DNA from: MH13 sp042140245
GTDB taxonomy: Bacteria; Pseudomonadota; Alphaproteobacteria; Rhizobiales; MH13
DNA length: 64,000 bases
Assembly (NCBI RefSeq): GCF_042140245.1
Contig: NZ_CP159483.1
Coordinates: 372,001-436,000, forward strand
Direction: 5' to 3'
Shown: positions 45,093 through 53,925 of the stretch, piece by piece
Layout: every line of letters starts with the position of its first letter
How positions within the stretch are numbered: position 1 is the first letter of the stretch
The notes under the pieces: generated by a model
The model's input: only the letters and a program-made list of their open reading frames with translations
Told to the model about the DNA's origin: nothing
The model's database searches: none
Program-made: the position numbers and the translations under genes

Positions 45093-45848
45093 TTAACGTC
45101 GCACCTCCCATGTCTCTAAGAGAAACACAGACATGGCTCCCGCTAGGTTTACCGCCAGTCCTGCATGTCGCTTCGCGGGGCGCACCGGGTTCTTACCTTG
45201 ACCATGAGCATCGCCCATCCGGTTGCGCAGAGTGCCAAGGTTTTGAACAACCGAGTGGCAACCGCCAAGGATGGCTCTGAAGGTCTCTTCAGTGTGCTGA
45301 GAGGGTGCTAGATTCAGCAGCTCCGACACCCTCTTGTATAGCTTTGGCAGGTCGTTGTTCTCGTATGCCTCCCCAGCTTCGTCTAGGATGTGCTTACAAG
45401 TGCTCTCCAAAAGTGTGCGAGCGGAGGTGATCGCCCCTTCCGGGTCCTCTTCTCTCCTCGCCAGGGCACGGGACCATGCTTGCTGAGCGGCCTGAGTGTC
45501 GAAGTTCGCCAGGCTATCGGATACTGCCTCGTCTAAGGGCTGAGTGTCCCGTCTTTCCATCTCCGCGATCATCGGTGCCAGAGAATCATAGACGTATTGC
45601 CGCCGTTTCGCCCAGGAGCCTGAGCCAGACGCATGGGACTTCAAGTTGCCCCAGACCTGATCGTGTCCCCTGCTGTGGCGAATGAAAGCGGGGAACTTAT
45701 CAAACTGAGGTAGCTTCATGAGCCGCTCCCGGACCTCTCGGTACATCTGCTCGTCTAGGCGATTACCTTCGGCAACCGGAAGCAACAGGTCCTGAAGCGC
45801 GAGGACTAGCTCGAGTGGGCCACTTGGAACTTCATTTGGATGCATCAT
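45093..45848 (-). CDS. Abi_C/HEPN-like abortive-infection domain protein
   Basis: Contains an abortive-infection C-terminal domain (about residues 135-250): GAITSARTLLESTCKHIL, LPKLYKRVSELLNLAPS and LGTLRNRMGDAHGQG. The last carries an R-x4-H motif, the HEPN RNase signature. It may act as a toxin or a phage-response nuclease, by family inference. The first half is an unknown about 130-residue region. The start is ATG 45848, 45845 or 45863; all overlap the end of the integrase gene, so expression is linked to it. Confidence 0.82.
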   Translation of the reverse strand: MMHPNEVPSGPLELVLALQDLLLPVAEGNRLDEQMYREVRERLMKLPQFDKFPAFIRHSRGHDQVWGNLKSHASGSGSWAKRRQYVYDSLAPMIAEMERRDTQPLDEAVSDSLANFDTQAAQQAWSRALARREEDPEGAITSARTLLESTCKHILDEAGEAYENNDLPKLYKRVSELLNLAPSQHTEETFRAILGGCHSVVQNLGTLRNRMGDAHGQGKNPVRPAKRHAGLAVNLAGAMSVFLLETWEVRR

Positions 45849-47622
45849 CAGCTCCAACGCCATGATGAGCTAAGTCACTTTCAAGCTCTATCCAAGGCAG
45901 CTTCTTTATCTCGCGGAAGAGCTCCTCGGCTTCAAAGTCGCCATACTTCCTGCCCTGAGGAGCCCCTAGGTGGCCTGCTATCGCGAACTCATATTGTTCT
46001 TCAATCCCCACCTTCCGGCATATGTTTTTAAAACGATGTCGCCATGAGTGGGTAGGCCGAAGCTCTTTATCAACGATCCCAACGCGGTGACGAACAAAGT
46101 CGCCGACTGAGCCTGAAATAGACTCCACCCGTCCCGCCAAGTTGGACGCGCTCGGAGGCACAAAAACTCTAGGCCCTGGACGCGACCTTAGCTCGCCTAG
46201 AATGCCCATCTTTAGAAGCTGAGGATGGAGTGGAACAATACGATATTTCCGCGTCTTTACGGAGCCCGCCTGATGAGCGATCCGATAGAAATCGACACCA
46301 TCTTCGTTCAGCAGGTCCTCCTTACGGAGTTGCACAATTTCAGAGACACGCGCTCCCGAAAACGCTTGCATCCAAGGTACCCAGCGACATGCAAAACGTG
46401 CGTCTGTCTCCAGCCTTCCCCAAAAGCTATCATCTGCCCTTCTGGACGCTCGCAAGATCGCAATAGCCTCTTGATTGGTAAAGGCTGGCGACCGATTTCT
46501 AATGGGCTCTGGCGTTCGCGTTGATAGAGCGGCAGCCGGATTGTCAACAAAAACACCGCGAGACCGTTGCTCCAGGATCGACTTGATCGCCGCAACATAG
46601 CCGCCGTCGATAGTTTTCAGCGACCGCGGTTTGGTGCCGTCTCTTGGGGACATCAAATCCTGCCGCCATTCACGCAGTCTGGTATCGGTGATGGCGCTTA
46701 GCTCTGCTGTACCTAGGTACTCGACAAGAGCGCCAACAATTCCCCTGTACTTAGTGACAGTCTTAGGAGCCCCACCTTTTGCTGCGTGCTCAATCTTCCA
46801 TCGCTCAAAACAGTCCCAGACGGTCTCGCCTTTTTGCGCACTAGCCGCCTTTGGCAAATCGGGGAGTGCCTTCCAGTGTTCGACCACATCGAGAAGAACC
46901 CGGTAGTCCTTCTTTTCTGCGACCTGTTTGTTGGCGATGCGGTATCGGTCTACTTGCTTGGCGATATCCACCAGCAACGGTAAGCGATCATTCGGGTGCA
47001 GAGTTTGAATACCCGATTGCTCTAGTGTCTCTTGAAGCAGAGGACCGGCCACGGCTTTTATATGCAGTGTCAGGGTATCAGCACGCATCGCCCTCACTAG
47101 CTGGCTGAAGCCTTTGGGTGCTCTTACGCCTTGGCTGTAAAGTTCGCCGTCTTCACCTTGGACAAGTTCTTGTGGGTCCGATGGAATGGGGAAGTCGGGG
47201 TGTTTGTCGGTGAAGTCTAAGAATGCCTGCCTAATCTCAGGACTGTAACGCTGCTCAAGGCACACCCGTTTGGGCTCGCTACCTGCTGGGTAGCGTTTGT
47301 CGATAAGCGCTGACGCAACTTTCAGCAGACCATCGCGCTCCGGAACCGTCAGTGGTGTGGGCTTATGCCTGAGTGCATCCTCCCATCTGGATAGTTCATC
47401 CCGCCAGCTGGCCTCCAAGTCTAACGCACGTCGCTCTGCTTCGTTTTGGTCCTCTGTGCCGAGAGATAATGAAGTGGATACGGTGCCCTGCACCCTTATA
47501 CCCAGGGCAACTAATTCATCCCGGCGCTGCCAAAGTGCAGAGGGAACTGATCGCCTCCAGTACTTTTTCTTCGAGCCTTTGCGGGTGTGGACACCCTTCA
47601 TGCGCCATCGCCTGTATCTCAT
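45832..47622 (-). CDS. int: Tyrosine site-specific integrase
   Basis: 596-residue integrase of the element. It has the catalytic residues of tyrosine recombinases: Arg in MQAFSGARVSEIVQL, His525-x-x-Arg528 in HSWRHRF, His551 in AGHLG and the nucleophile Tyr560 in GRKYGDF. A long N-terminal part (with WRRSVPSALWQRRDELVALG) and a core-binding domain precede it, typical of large tRNA-targeting integrases. It lies next to the tRNA-Thr attachment site and its start region abuts the right arm-type repeat (47624-47644), which implies autoregulation. M8 (47601) is an alternative start. Confidence 0.94.
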   Translation of the reverse strand: MRYRRWRMKGVHTRKGSKKKYWRRSVPSALWQRRDELVALGIRVQGTVSTSLSLGTEDQNEAERRALDLEASWRDELSRWEDALRHKPTPLTVPERDGLLKVASALIDKRYPAGSEPKRVCLEQRYSPEIRQAFLDFTDKHPDFPIPSDPQELVQGEDGELYSQGVRAPKGFSQLVRAMRADTLTLHIKAVAGPLLQETLEQSGIQTLHPNDRLPLLVDIAKQVDRYRIANKQVAEKKDYRVLLDVVEHWKALPDLPKAASAQKGETVWDCFERWKIEHAAKGGAPKTVTKYRGIVGALVEYLGTAELSAITDTRLREWRQDLMSPRDGTKPRSLKTIDGGYVAAIKSILEQRSRGVFVDNPAAALSTRTPEPIRNRSPAFTNQEAIAILRASRRADDSFWGRLETDARFACRWVPWMQAFSGARVSEIVQLRKEDLLNEDGVDFYRIAHQAGSVKTRKYRIVPLHPQLLKMGILGELRSRPGPRVFVPPSASNLAGRVESISGSVGDFVRHRVGIVDKELRPTHSWRHRFKNICRKVGIEEQYEFAIAGHLGAPQGRKYGDFEAEELFREIKKLPWIELESDLAHHGVGADDASK

Positions 47623-47623
47623 C

Positions 47624-47644
47624 CAGTAACAGCTTTCTGTAACA
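47624..47644. promoter_or_regulatory. Putative integrase arm-type site, right end
   Basis: CAGTAACA (47624-47631) and CTGTAACA (47637-47644), same orientation and 13-bp spacing as at the left end, 57 bp from the right core and two bases upstream of the integrase start. Confidence 0.6.
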
Positions 47645-47700
47645 CTTTGCCTTGCACAAAGCCAAGAAAACCGCTATGTTATTGGAGTTACTTGCAAATT

Positions 47701-47776
<76 letters not shown>

Positions 47777-47940
47777 AATCATCAAGGCGCGCGTGATGCC
47801 ACAGCCCATACGGGCGTGCAAGGGGGCCGGTCAAGACACTTTTGTGCCGAAGGAACCAAGGATGTGCTTGCCGAGTACCACCATGATCTTGGCCCGCGCG
47901 GTTTGGGCGCCTATACCGACTGCCATGACCATCATATGGG

Positions 47941-48150
47941 ATGGATGCAATGCCTGACGATGCAGATAAAAACCGCAACAGCAAAGCTGAACCTGGCGCA
48001 CCAGATGACCCGCGCGCTGCGGCGCTGCGCGCCAATCTTGCCAAGCGCAAACAACAGGCCAGCGCACGGCGCGGTGGCAAGGCGGTTGGCAAGAAAGAAA
48101 CATCGGTGTTCGACACGCTGAAAGACAGCGAGCAGCCAGAAAGAGGATGA
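47941..48150 (+). CDS. Small hypothetical protein upstream of murA
   Basis: 69 residues (start ATG 47941, or 47950). Highly charged, no cysteines or membrane segment; contains RAAALRANLAKRKQQASARR, a basic block that I recall from short uncharacterised proteins encoded next to murA in alphaproteobacteria. It runs toward murA with a 120-bp gap. Function unknown; it may be a small cytosolic nucleic-acid- or protein-binding factor. Confidence 0.6.
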   Translation: MDAMPDDADKNRNSKAEPGAPDDPRAAALRANLAKRKQQASARRGGKAVGKKETSVFDTLKDSEQPERG

Positions 48151-48273
48151 ACGCTCTCCGCTGATCGCCATTTACTGTGCATGCAATCGGTTCGCCTTGT
48201 TGGTGCCGCGTTTCTTGTGTCTTGCCGCGATTGGCCGTAAACGAGCGGCCTGCTTGTTAAAAGAGAGTTCACC

Positions 48274-49563
48274 ATGGACAAGATCCGCATTGTCGGCGGC
48301 AACACACTCAACGGCACCATCCCGATCTCAGGCGCAAAGAACGCAACATTGCCCTTGATGATCGCAAGCCTTGCGACAGCCGAGACGCTGACACTGCACA
48401 ACGTTCCCGGTTTGCAGGATGTGGTGACCCTTTCTCGGATCTTGGGCAATCACGGCGTAGACTACGCGGTGGCCGGACGTCGGTCTGGCGCCAAGCGCGG
48501 CTACGGTTCCACGGTGAAGCTGACGGCAGGTGAAATTGTCGACACCACCGCCCCCTATGATTTGGTGCGTCGCATGCGTGCAAGCTTTTGGGTGATTGGC
48601 CCACTTTTGGCGCGTATGGGGCAAGCACGAGTTTCCCTTCCTGGTGGTTGTGCGATCGGCACGCGCCCGGTGGATTTCTTCCTGGACGCCTTGTCATCTC
48701 TGGGCGCTGACATTGATATCGAACAAGGCTATGCGGTCGCTGAGACGCGCAACGGCCTAGTCGGCAACCGCATCGCGTTCCCGCGCGTCTCCGTTGGCGC
48801 GACCCATGTTGCAATGATGGCTGCTGCGCTCGCCAAGGGCGAAAGCGTGATCGAAAATGCTGCCAGTGAGCCGGAGGTTGTCGACGTCGCCAGCTGCCTC
48901 AACGCCATGGGCGCAAAAATCGAAGGCGCGGGCACGCGCACCATCCGCATTCAAGGTGTTGATGTGTTGCACGGCGCTGAACACTCCGTTGTCCCAGACC
49001 GTATTGAAACCGGCACCTACGCGATGGCTGCCGCTATGACCGGCGGCAACGTGACGCTTACAGGCACCCGTGCTGAGCATCTCGGTGCTGCACTCGATAC
49101 GCTGGAAGAGGCCGGTGTTTCCATCGAGCGAGGCGCGGACAGCCTAACCATCTCGCGCAATGGCAACGGCCTTATGCCAGTTGAGGTAAGCACCGAACCA
49201 TTCCCAGGGTTTCCTACCGATCTCCAGGCGCAGTTGATGGCGCTGATGACCATGGCGCAAGGCACCTCGACAATCAAAGAAACGATTTTTGAGAACCGCT
49301 TCATGCATGTGGCCGAATTGGCCCGACTTGGTGCAAGCATCCGCCTAGACGGACAAAATGCCTATGTGGAAGGACAGCCTTCGCTGACAGGCGCTGAAGT
49401 GATGGCAACCGACCTGCGCGCCTCGGTGTCGCTGGTGATTGCCGGTCTTGCTGCCGAGGGTGAAACGACCGTTGGTCGCGTCTACCATCTGGATCGCGGC
49501 TTTGAGAATTTGGAAGAAAAGCTGTCAGCTTGCGGCGCGCAGATTGAACGCTTGGCGGCCTGA
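48274..49563 (+). CDS. murA: UDP-N-acetylglucosamine 1-carboxyvinyltransferase
   Basis: First committed step of peptidoglycan precursor synthesis: transfers enolpyruvate from PEP to UDP-GlcNAc in the cytosol; the fosfomycin target. The 429-residue length matches the family. Visible are the N-terminal GGNTLNGTIPISGAKNATLP, the catalytic Cys126 in SLPGGCAIGTRPVD, so fosfomycin sensitivity is expected, and the late VGRVYHLDRGFENLEEKL motif. RBS AAAGAGAG precedes the ATG. It heads the conserved cluster that continues with DUF2948, hisD, UPF0262 and others. Confidence 0.97.
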   Translation: MDKIRIVGGNTLNGTIPISGAKNATLPLMIASLATAETLTLHNVPGLQDVVTLSRILGNHGVDYAVAGRRSGAKRGYGSTVKLTAGEIVDTTAPYDLVRRMRASFWVIGPLLARMGQARVSLPGGCAIGTRPVDFFLDALSSLGADIDIEQGYAVAETRNGLVGNRIAFPRVSVGATHVAMMAAALAKGESVIENAASEPEVVDVASCLNAMGAKIEGAGTRTIRIQGVDVLHGAEHSVVPDRIETGTYAMAAAMTGGNVTLTGTRAEHLGAALDTLEEAGVSIERGADSLTISRNGNGLMPVEVSTEPFPGFPTDLQAQLMALMTMAQGTSTIKETIFENRFMHVAELARLGASIRLDGQNAYVEGQPSLTGAEVMATDLRASVSLVIAGLAAEGETTVGRVYHLDRGFENLEEKLSACGAQIERLAA

Positions 49564-49569
49564 TCTGCC

Positions 49570-50037
49570 ATGACCGATACCCCCCAACTTCTAAAGCTTG
49601 CTGCTTTTGATACCGATGATCTGGCGGTTGTTTCGGCCTCTATGCAGGATGCGATCGTCAAAACTGGCGATATGACCTACCTGGCGGGCGAGAAGCGTTT
49701 TGCCATGGTGGCCAATCGGTTTGCCTGGGAGGTAAATGCTGAGCGTTCCAAACCACCCTATGAGCGTCGCCGCACCGGCCTTCAGATAACCCGGGTGTTG
49801 AAAGCGGAGTTGGCTGGTCTTGATCTTAGGCGGCCCGATGATGTTTTGGAGCTGCTCTCGATAAGCTTTGAAGCCAGCGAAGAACCTGCGGGCGCCGTAA
49901 CGTTAGCCTTTTCCGGCGGCGCAACGGTGCGACTTCATGTTGAATGCTTGGAGCTTGCCATGGCCGATCTCGGCGGTGCATGGACAACCGACGCTCTGCC
50001 CCAACATCCGGACAGTGATGCGTCAAACGACGCCTGA
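49570..50037 (+). CDS. DUF2948 protein
   Basis: 155 residues, no membrane segments. The opening LKLAAFDTDDLAVVSASMQDAIVKTGDMTYLAGEKRFAMVANRFAWE (summarised: DTDDLAVVSA, QDAIVK, RFAMVANRFAWE) is the DUF2948 hallmark of alphaproteobacteria; a later LELLSISFEASEEPAGAVTLAFSGGATVRLHVECLE forms the second half. Function unknown. Its constant place between murA and hisD, seven bases after murA here, suggests a shared transcript. Confidence 0.88.
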   Translation: MTDTPQLLKLAAFDTDDLAVVSASMQDAIVKTGDMTYLAGEKRFAMVANRFAWEVNAERSKPPYERRRTGLQITRVLKAELAGLDLRRPDDVLELLSISFEASEEPAGAVTLAFSGGATVRLHVECLELAMADLGGAWTTDALPQHPDSDASNDA

Positions 50038-50067
50038 ACCTGTCCCTGAAACCAACGAGATTGCCTT

Positions 50068-51363
50068 ATGCCCCAGCGCCTCGACACGCGCGATGATGCC
50101 TTCGAATCGGACTTCACCGCGCTGCTTGGTGCAAAGCGTGAAGAGGCTGCCGATGTGCGCGAGGCGGTTGATGCGATCTTGGTGGATGTGCGCGAACGTG
50201 GCGATGAAGCCGTCTGCGCGCTAACAGAGCAATATGACCGTCTGGCACTGACGCCAGAAACCATGCGGGTGAGCGAAGACGAGTTGGACGCTGCCACCAA
50301 TGAGGTGGCGGTGGATGTGCGCGCTGCGCTTGATTTGGCGGCGCAGCGCATCGAAGCGCATCACACGCGTCAGATGCCCAAGGATGACAGCTACACGGAC
50401 TCGCTTGGCGTCACGCTGGCATCACGTTGGACACCCTTGGATGCTGTTGGCCTTTATGTGCCGGGCGGCACCGCCAGTTACCCTTCATCGGTTCTCATGA
50501 ACGCTATCCCGGCCAAAGTTGCCGGCGTTGAGCGCGTGGTGATGGTGGTACCAACGCCAGATGGTGAGACCAACCCAGCGGTCCTGGCCGCGGCCAAGCG
50601 CGCGGGCGTGAATGAGGTGTACCGCATTGGCGGCGCGCAGGCCGTTGGCGCTTTGGCCTATGGGACCGATACAATCGCCCCGGTGGCCAAGATCGTAGGT
50701 CCAGGTAACGCCTATGTTGCCGCTGCTAAACGAGCCGTCTTTGGCACGGTTGGCATCGATATGATCGCTGGACCATCCGAGGTACTGGTCATTGCCGATG
50801 ACACCGCGAACCCGCAATGGGTGGCTGCCGATCTCCTGGCCCAGGCTGAACATGATGAAGCCGCACAGTCCGTCGTTATCGCGCTGGATGATGAATTGGG
50901 TGATGCCATTGCACTTGCTGTGAGCAGCCAACTTGTCGAGCTTGAACGCAGACCCATTGCGAGCGTCAGCTGGCGCGACTATGGCGCCATCATCCAAGTG
51001 CAAAGCCGTGACGAAGCTGTGGCGCTGGCCAACCGAATCGCCGCTGAACATCTTGAGCTGGCCGTCGATGAGCCAGAGGCGTTGATGGATGACATTCGTC
51101 ATGCGGGCGCGATCTTTGTTGGCCACCATACGCCTGAAGCCATCGGTGACTATGTTGGTGGCTCCAACCATGTTCTACCAACCGCGCGTTCGGCGCGCTT
51201 CTCCTCCGGTCTTTCGGTGATGGACTTTATCAAGCGCACTTCGGTGCTCTCGTGCACGCCCGATGCGTTGGCAAAACTTGGACCAGCGGCCATAACACTG
51301 GCGCGTACGGAGGGGTTGACGGCGCACGCGCGTTCCGTTGCCATACGATCCAACCAAACCTAG
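50068..51363 (+). CDS. hisD: Histidinol dehydrogenase
   Basis: Final two oxidations of histidine biosynthesis, L-histidinol to L-histidine with NAD, zinc-dependent, cytosolic. 431 residues. Family landmarks visible are GLYVPGGTASYPSSVLM, EVYRIGGAQAVGALAYGT, KIVGPGNAYVAAAKRAVFG, DMIAGPSEVLVIAD, LLAQAEHDEAAQSV (zinc and base residues) and EHLELAVDEP. Placement downstream of murA-DUF2948 is usual in this group. Confidence 0.97.
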   Translation: MPQRLDTRDDAFESDFTALLGAKREEAADVREAVDAILVDVRERGDEAVCALTEQYDRLALTPETMRVSEDELDAATNEVAVDVRAALDLAAQRIEAHHTRQMPKDDSYTDSLGVTLASRWTPLDAVGLYVPGGTASYPSSVLMNAIPAKVAGVERVVMVVPTPDGETNPAVLAAAKRAGVNEVYRIGGAQAVGALAYGTDTIAPVAKIVGPGNAYVAAAKRAVFGTVGIDMIAGPSEVLVIADDTANPQWVAADLLAQAEHDEAAQSVVIALDDELGDAIALAVSSQLVELERRPIASVSWRDYGAIIQVQSRDEAVALANRIAAEHLELAVDEPEALMDDIRHAGAIFVGHHTPEAIGDYVGGSNHVLPTARSARFSSGLSVMDFIKRTSVLSCTPDALAKLGPAAITLARTEGLTAHARSVAIRSNQT

Positions 51364-51408
51364 GCGTAGGCGGCGGTCCACCACGCCTTAGGGCCTTTTG
51401 AGGACACC

Positions 51409-51930
51409 ATGCTGCCTGAGTCGGACCTTTCCACATCAAATCACGATGACACAGACAAGGGGCCGAACCGGCTTGTGTCGGTTGTGATCGATGAGGTCTC
51501 GATTGGCCGTTCGAGCCCAAGCATCGACCATGAACGCCAAGTGGCAGTTCATGATCTGATCGAAGAGAACAGCTTCGCGCTACCGGGCCATGATCGCGGC
51601 CCCTACCTTCTCAATTTGGCCGTCGTGGAGCGCCGCTTGGTTTTTGATGTGCGCGAAGCAGCATCTGATGAGCCGGTGGCAGCGCACATGCTGGCTCTGT
51701 CGCCCTTAAGGCGGGCGGTGAAGGATTATCACCTTATCTGCGACAGCTATTATGAAGCCATCAAAACCGCCACACCCAGCCAGATTGAGGCCATCGATAT
51801 GGGTCGGCGGGGGCTGCACAATGATGGCTCAACCCTGCTGATGGAACGGTTGGACGGCAAGATTGAGATCGACTTTGAAACGGCGCGGCGGCTCTTCACG
51901 CTCGTCTGCGTGTTGCACTGGAAGGGTTGA
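51409..51930 (+). CDS. UPF0262 family protein
   Basis: 173 residues, no membrane part. Matches the UPF0262 family from alphaproteobacteria: RQVAVHDLIEENSF, YLLNLAVVERRLVFDVR, LSPLRRAVKDYHLICDSYYEAI and RRLFTLVCVLHWKG at the C-terminus. Function unknown. The gap to hisD is about 45 bp and the gap to the next gene about ten, so the cluster reads as one transcript. Confidence 0.88.
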   Translation: MLPESDLSTSNHDDTDKGPNRLVSVVIDEVSIGRSSPSIDHERQVAVHDLIEENSFALPGHDRGPYLLNLAVVERRLVFDVREAASDEPVAAHMLALSPLRRAVKDYHLICDSYYEAIKTATPSQIEAIDMGRRGLHNDGSTLLMERLDGKIEIDFETARRLFTLVCVLHWKG

Positions 51931-52002
51931 GGCTGACCGGTGGCCGAGAGTGTACCAGGCGGCCCCTCCCCTGACCTGCTCCCCGGTTCGCCGGGGCGCT
52001 CC

Positions 52003-52422
52003 ATGCCTGGATCGGTTTTGTTTGTCTGCTCGATGAACGCGGTCCGTTCCCCCGTGGCCGAGCTGCTTGCCAAACACTTGATACCTGGCAAATTCTATAT
52101 TCAGTCAGCAGGCGTTCGCGCTGGTGAAGCTGACCCCTTTACCGTCGCCATTATGGATGAGATTGGGCTTGATTTGGCCAAACATCGGCCACGCACATTT
52201 GAAGATATAGAGGACAGTTTCTTCGACCTTATCATCACGCTGGCACCCGAGGCGCACCACCGAGCGCTGGAGATGACGCGCGACCAAGCGGTTGAGGTGG
52301 AGTATTGGCCAACGGTCGATCCCACCCTTGTCCAGGGCTCGCGCGAGCATATCTTAGAAGCCTACCGTTCGATGCGCGATGGGCTGGCTATGCGCATAAA
52401 AAAACGGTTTGGCGCGCCCTAG
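52003..52422 (+). CDS. Low-molecular-weight phosphatase / arsenate-reductase-like protein
   Basis: About 139 residues from ATG 52003 (GTG 51940 would add 21 residues). The P-loop is C-x5-R: VCSMNAVRS (Cys9, Arg15), the low-molecular-weight tyrosine phosphatase or ArsC fold; the acid-loop Asp lies in PTVDPT. It may dephosphorylate a protein or reduce arsenate. Standing between UPF0262 and infA is a conserved arrangement in related genomes. The precise substrate is not readable. Confidence 0.85.
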   Translation: MPGSVLFVCSMNAVRSPVAELLAKHLIPGKFYIQSAGVRAGEADPFTVAIMDEIGLDLAKHRPRTFEDIEDSFFDLIITLAPEAHHRALEMTRDQAVEVEYWPTVDPTLVQGSREHILEAYRSMRDGLAMRIKKRFGAP

Positions 52423-52610
52423 GCGTCTGATCTTTCACAAACCGCTCAGCCACCAACCAAGCAACAAACCCCAGCTTAGCTGGCGCAAAGCCTTCACTTG
52501 TTGCTGCTTTTCAGCTACATCGCCCGGCACATACGCGTAGAGATCGGCGCATGGCCGTGCGTCCTCACGGGCGATTGGCCCTCTTTCCCCGCCGCACAAA
52601 CAGGAACCGC

Positions 52611-52829
52611 ATGACAAAAGAAGAAGTTTTGGAGTTTCCAGGTGTCGTCACCGAACTCCTGCCAAACGCGACGTTTCGCGTTAAGCTCGAAAATGAGCAC
52701 GAGATTGTTGCCCACACCGCTGGTCGCATGCGCAAGAACCGCATTCGTGTGCTTGCCGGTGACAAAGTGCTTGTTGAAATGACGCCCTATGATCTGACCA
52801 AGGGCCGCATTACCTATCGCTACAAGTAA
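52611..52829 (+). CDS. infA: Translation initiation factor IF-1
   Basis: 72 residues, the usual length, beginning MTKEEVLEFPGVVTELLPNA (start ATG 52611; the longer frame from 52551 is rejected). The OB-fold with NATFRVKLENEHEIVAHTAG, RKNRIRVLAGDKV and EMTPYDLTKGRITYRYK is fully conserved. Binds the 30S A-site during initiation. Followed by a maf-like gene about 73 bp downstream. Confidence 0.98.
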   Translation: MTKEEVLEFPGVVTELLPNATFRVKLENEHEIVAHTAGRMRKNRIRVLAGDKVLVEMTPYDLTKGRITYRYK

Positions 52830-52902
52830 CGTGTCTTTGCCGACCATCGAGCCATAGAGCCGAGATCGGCACAGGCCATAAACCGCCACACAGGAACGCC
52901 AC

Positions 52903-53559
52903 GTGCTGTCGCCTTCGGAACCCTCACGTCCCAAATTGGTGCTCGCCTCGGCTTCGCCGCGACGTCTGTCATTGCTCGAGCAGATTGGGCTTGTGCCAGA
53001 CCGGTTGGAGCCAGCCTATGTGGATGAGGCGCCGCAGCGCATGGAACTGCCGCGTAATTTGGCGGTTCGTCTGGCGCGCACCAAAGCGTTGACCGCCCAG
53101 CGCCGGATGGCAGTGGAAGATGACTTTCGCGGCGCGCTGGTGCTGGCGGCCGATACCGTGGTGTCTGTCGGGCGTCGCATTCTGCCCAAAGCGGAAACCC
53201 GCGAACAGGCGCAACGCTGTTTGGAGCTGCTGTCTGGGCGGGCGCATAGGGTCTACACCGCGATCGCGCTGGTTGATACCAAGGAAAATGTCCACAGCCG
53301 TCTGGTGGAAACGCGGGTACGCTTCAAGCGCCTGTCACGTGCCGATGTGGCCGCTTACCTCACCACCATGGAGTGGGATGGCAAAGCCGGTGGCTATGCG
53401 ATCCAAGGCAGTGCCGGAGCATTTGTGGTGCAAATGGTCGGCTCCTACAGCAGTGTGGTTGGCCTGCCGCTTTACGAGACCGCGCAAATGCTGACGGGCA
53501 ATGGCCTGCCGGTTATCGAAGCCTGGCAAGAAACAGCGCCCGAAGCGCAGTCGGCTTGA
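52903..53559 (+). CDS. maf: Maf-family nucleoside triphosphate pyrophosphatase
   Basis: 218 residues from GTG 52903 (RBS AGGAAC). The LVLASASPRRLSLLEQIG opening, the ADTVVSVG motif and GGYAIQGSAGAFV close the active site; the family hydrolyses non-canonical or methylated nucleotides. The paralogue type (YhdE or YceF) is not decided. Lies between infA and yacG in the cluster. Confidence 0.92.
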   Translation: MLSPSEPSRPKLVLASASPRRLSLLEQIGLVPDRLEPAYVDEAPQRMELPRNLAVRLARTKALTAQRRMAVEDDFRGALVLAADTVVSVGRRILPKAETREQAQRCLELLSGRAHRVYTAIALVDTKENVHSRLVETRVRFKRLSRADVAAYLTTMEWDGKAGGYAIQGSAGAFVVQMVGSYSSVVGLPLYETAQMLTGNGLPVIEAWQETAPEAQSA

Positions 53560-53583
53560 TGCGCTGCGCATGGTAGGCCCTGT

Positions 53584-53811
53584 ATGAGCGCACGAAGCAC
53601 CAACAAAGACTGCCCCGTCTGCGGCAAACCTGCCGAGGACGCCTTTGAACCTTTCTGCTCGGCACGCTGCAAGGATGTCGATCTCAACCGTTGGTTGAGT
53701 GGCGGGTACGCCATTCCTGGAACCGCCGACGACAGCAGCGAAGGCATTGAGAATGCTGACTTCGCGGAAAATGCGAACGATTCTTTCCCACCTGGCAAGA
53801 CCCGCCACTAA
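53584..53811 (+). CDS. yacG: DNA gyrase inhibitor YacG
   Basis: 75 residues. Zinc-binding pattern CPVCGKPAEDAFEPFCSARC followed by KDVDLNRWLSGGYAIPG, the YacG signature (two CxxC-type pairs; the second is C-x3-C). E. coli YacG binds GyrB and inhibits gyrase. The C-terminal acidic tail is as usual. Start ATG 53584, 24 bp after maf. Confidence 0.93.
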   Translation: MSARSTNKDCPVCGKPAEDAFEPFCSARCKDVDLNRWLSGGYAIPGTADDSSEGIENADFAENANDSFPPGKTRH

Positions 53812-53925
53812 CGGACTTATACGTACGCAATTTAACTAAGTCTTATCCTTCCTCTCTGCATATTAACGGAAAATAACACGCTTAGGTTGTGTTATCGTTT
53901 GCTTATGCAATGGGGGACGATTGGA

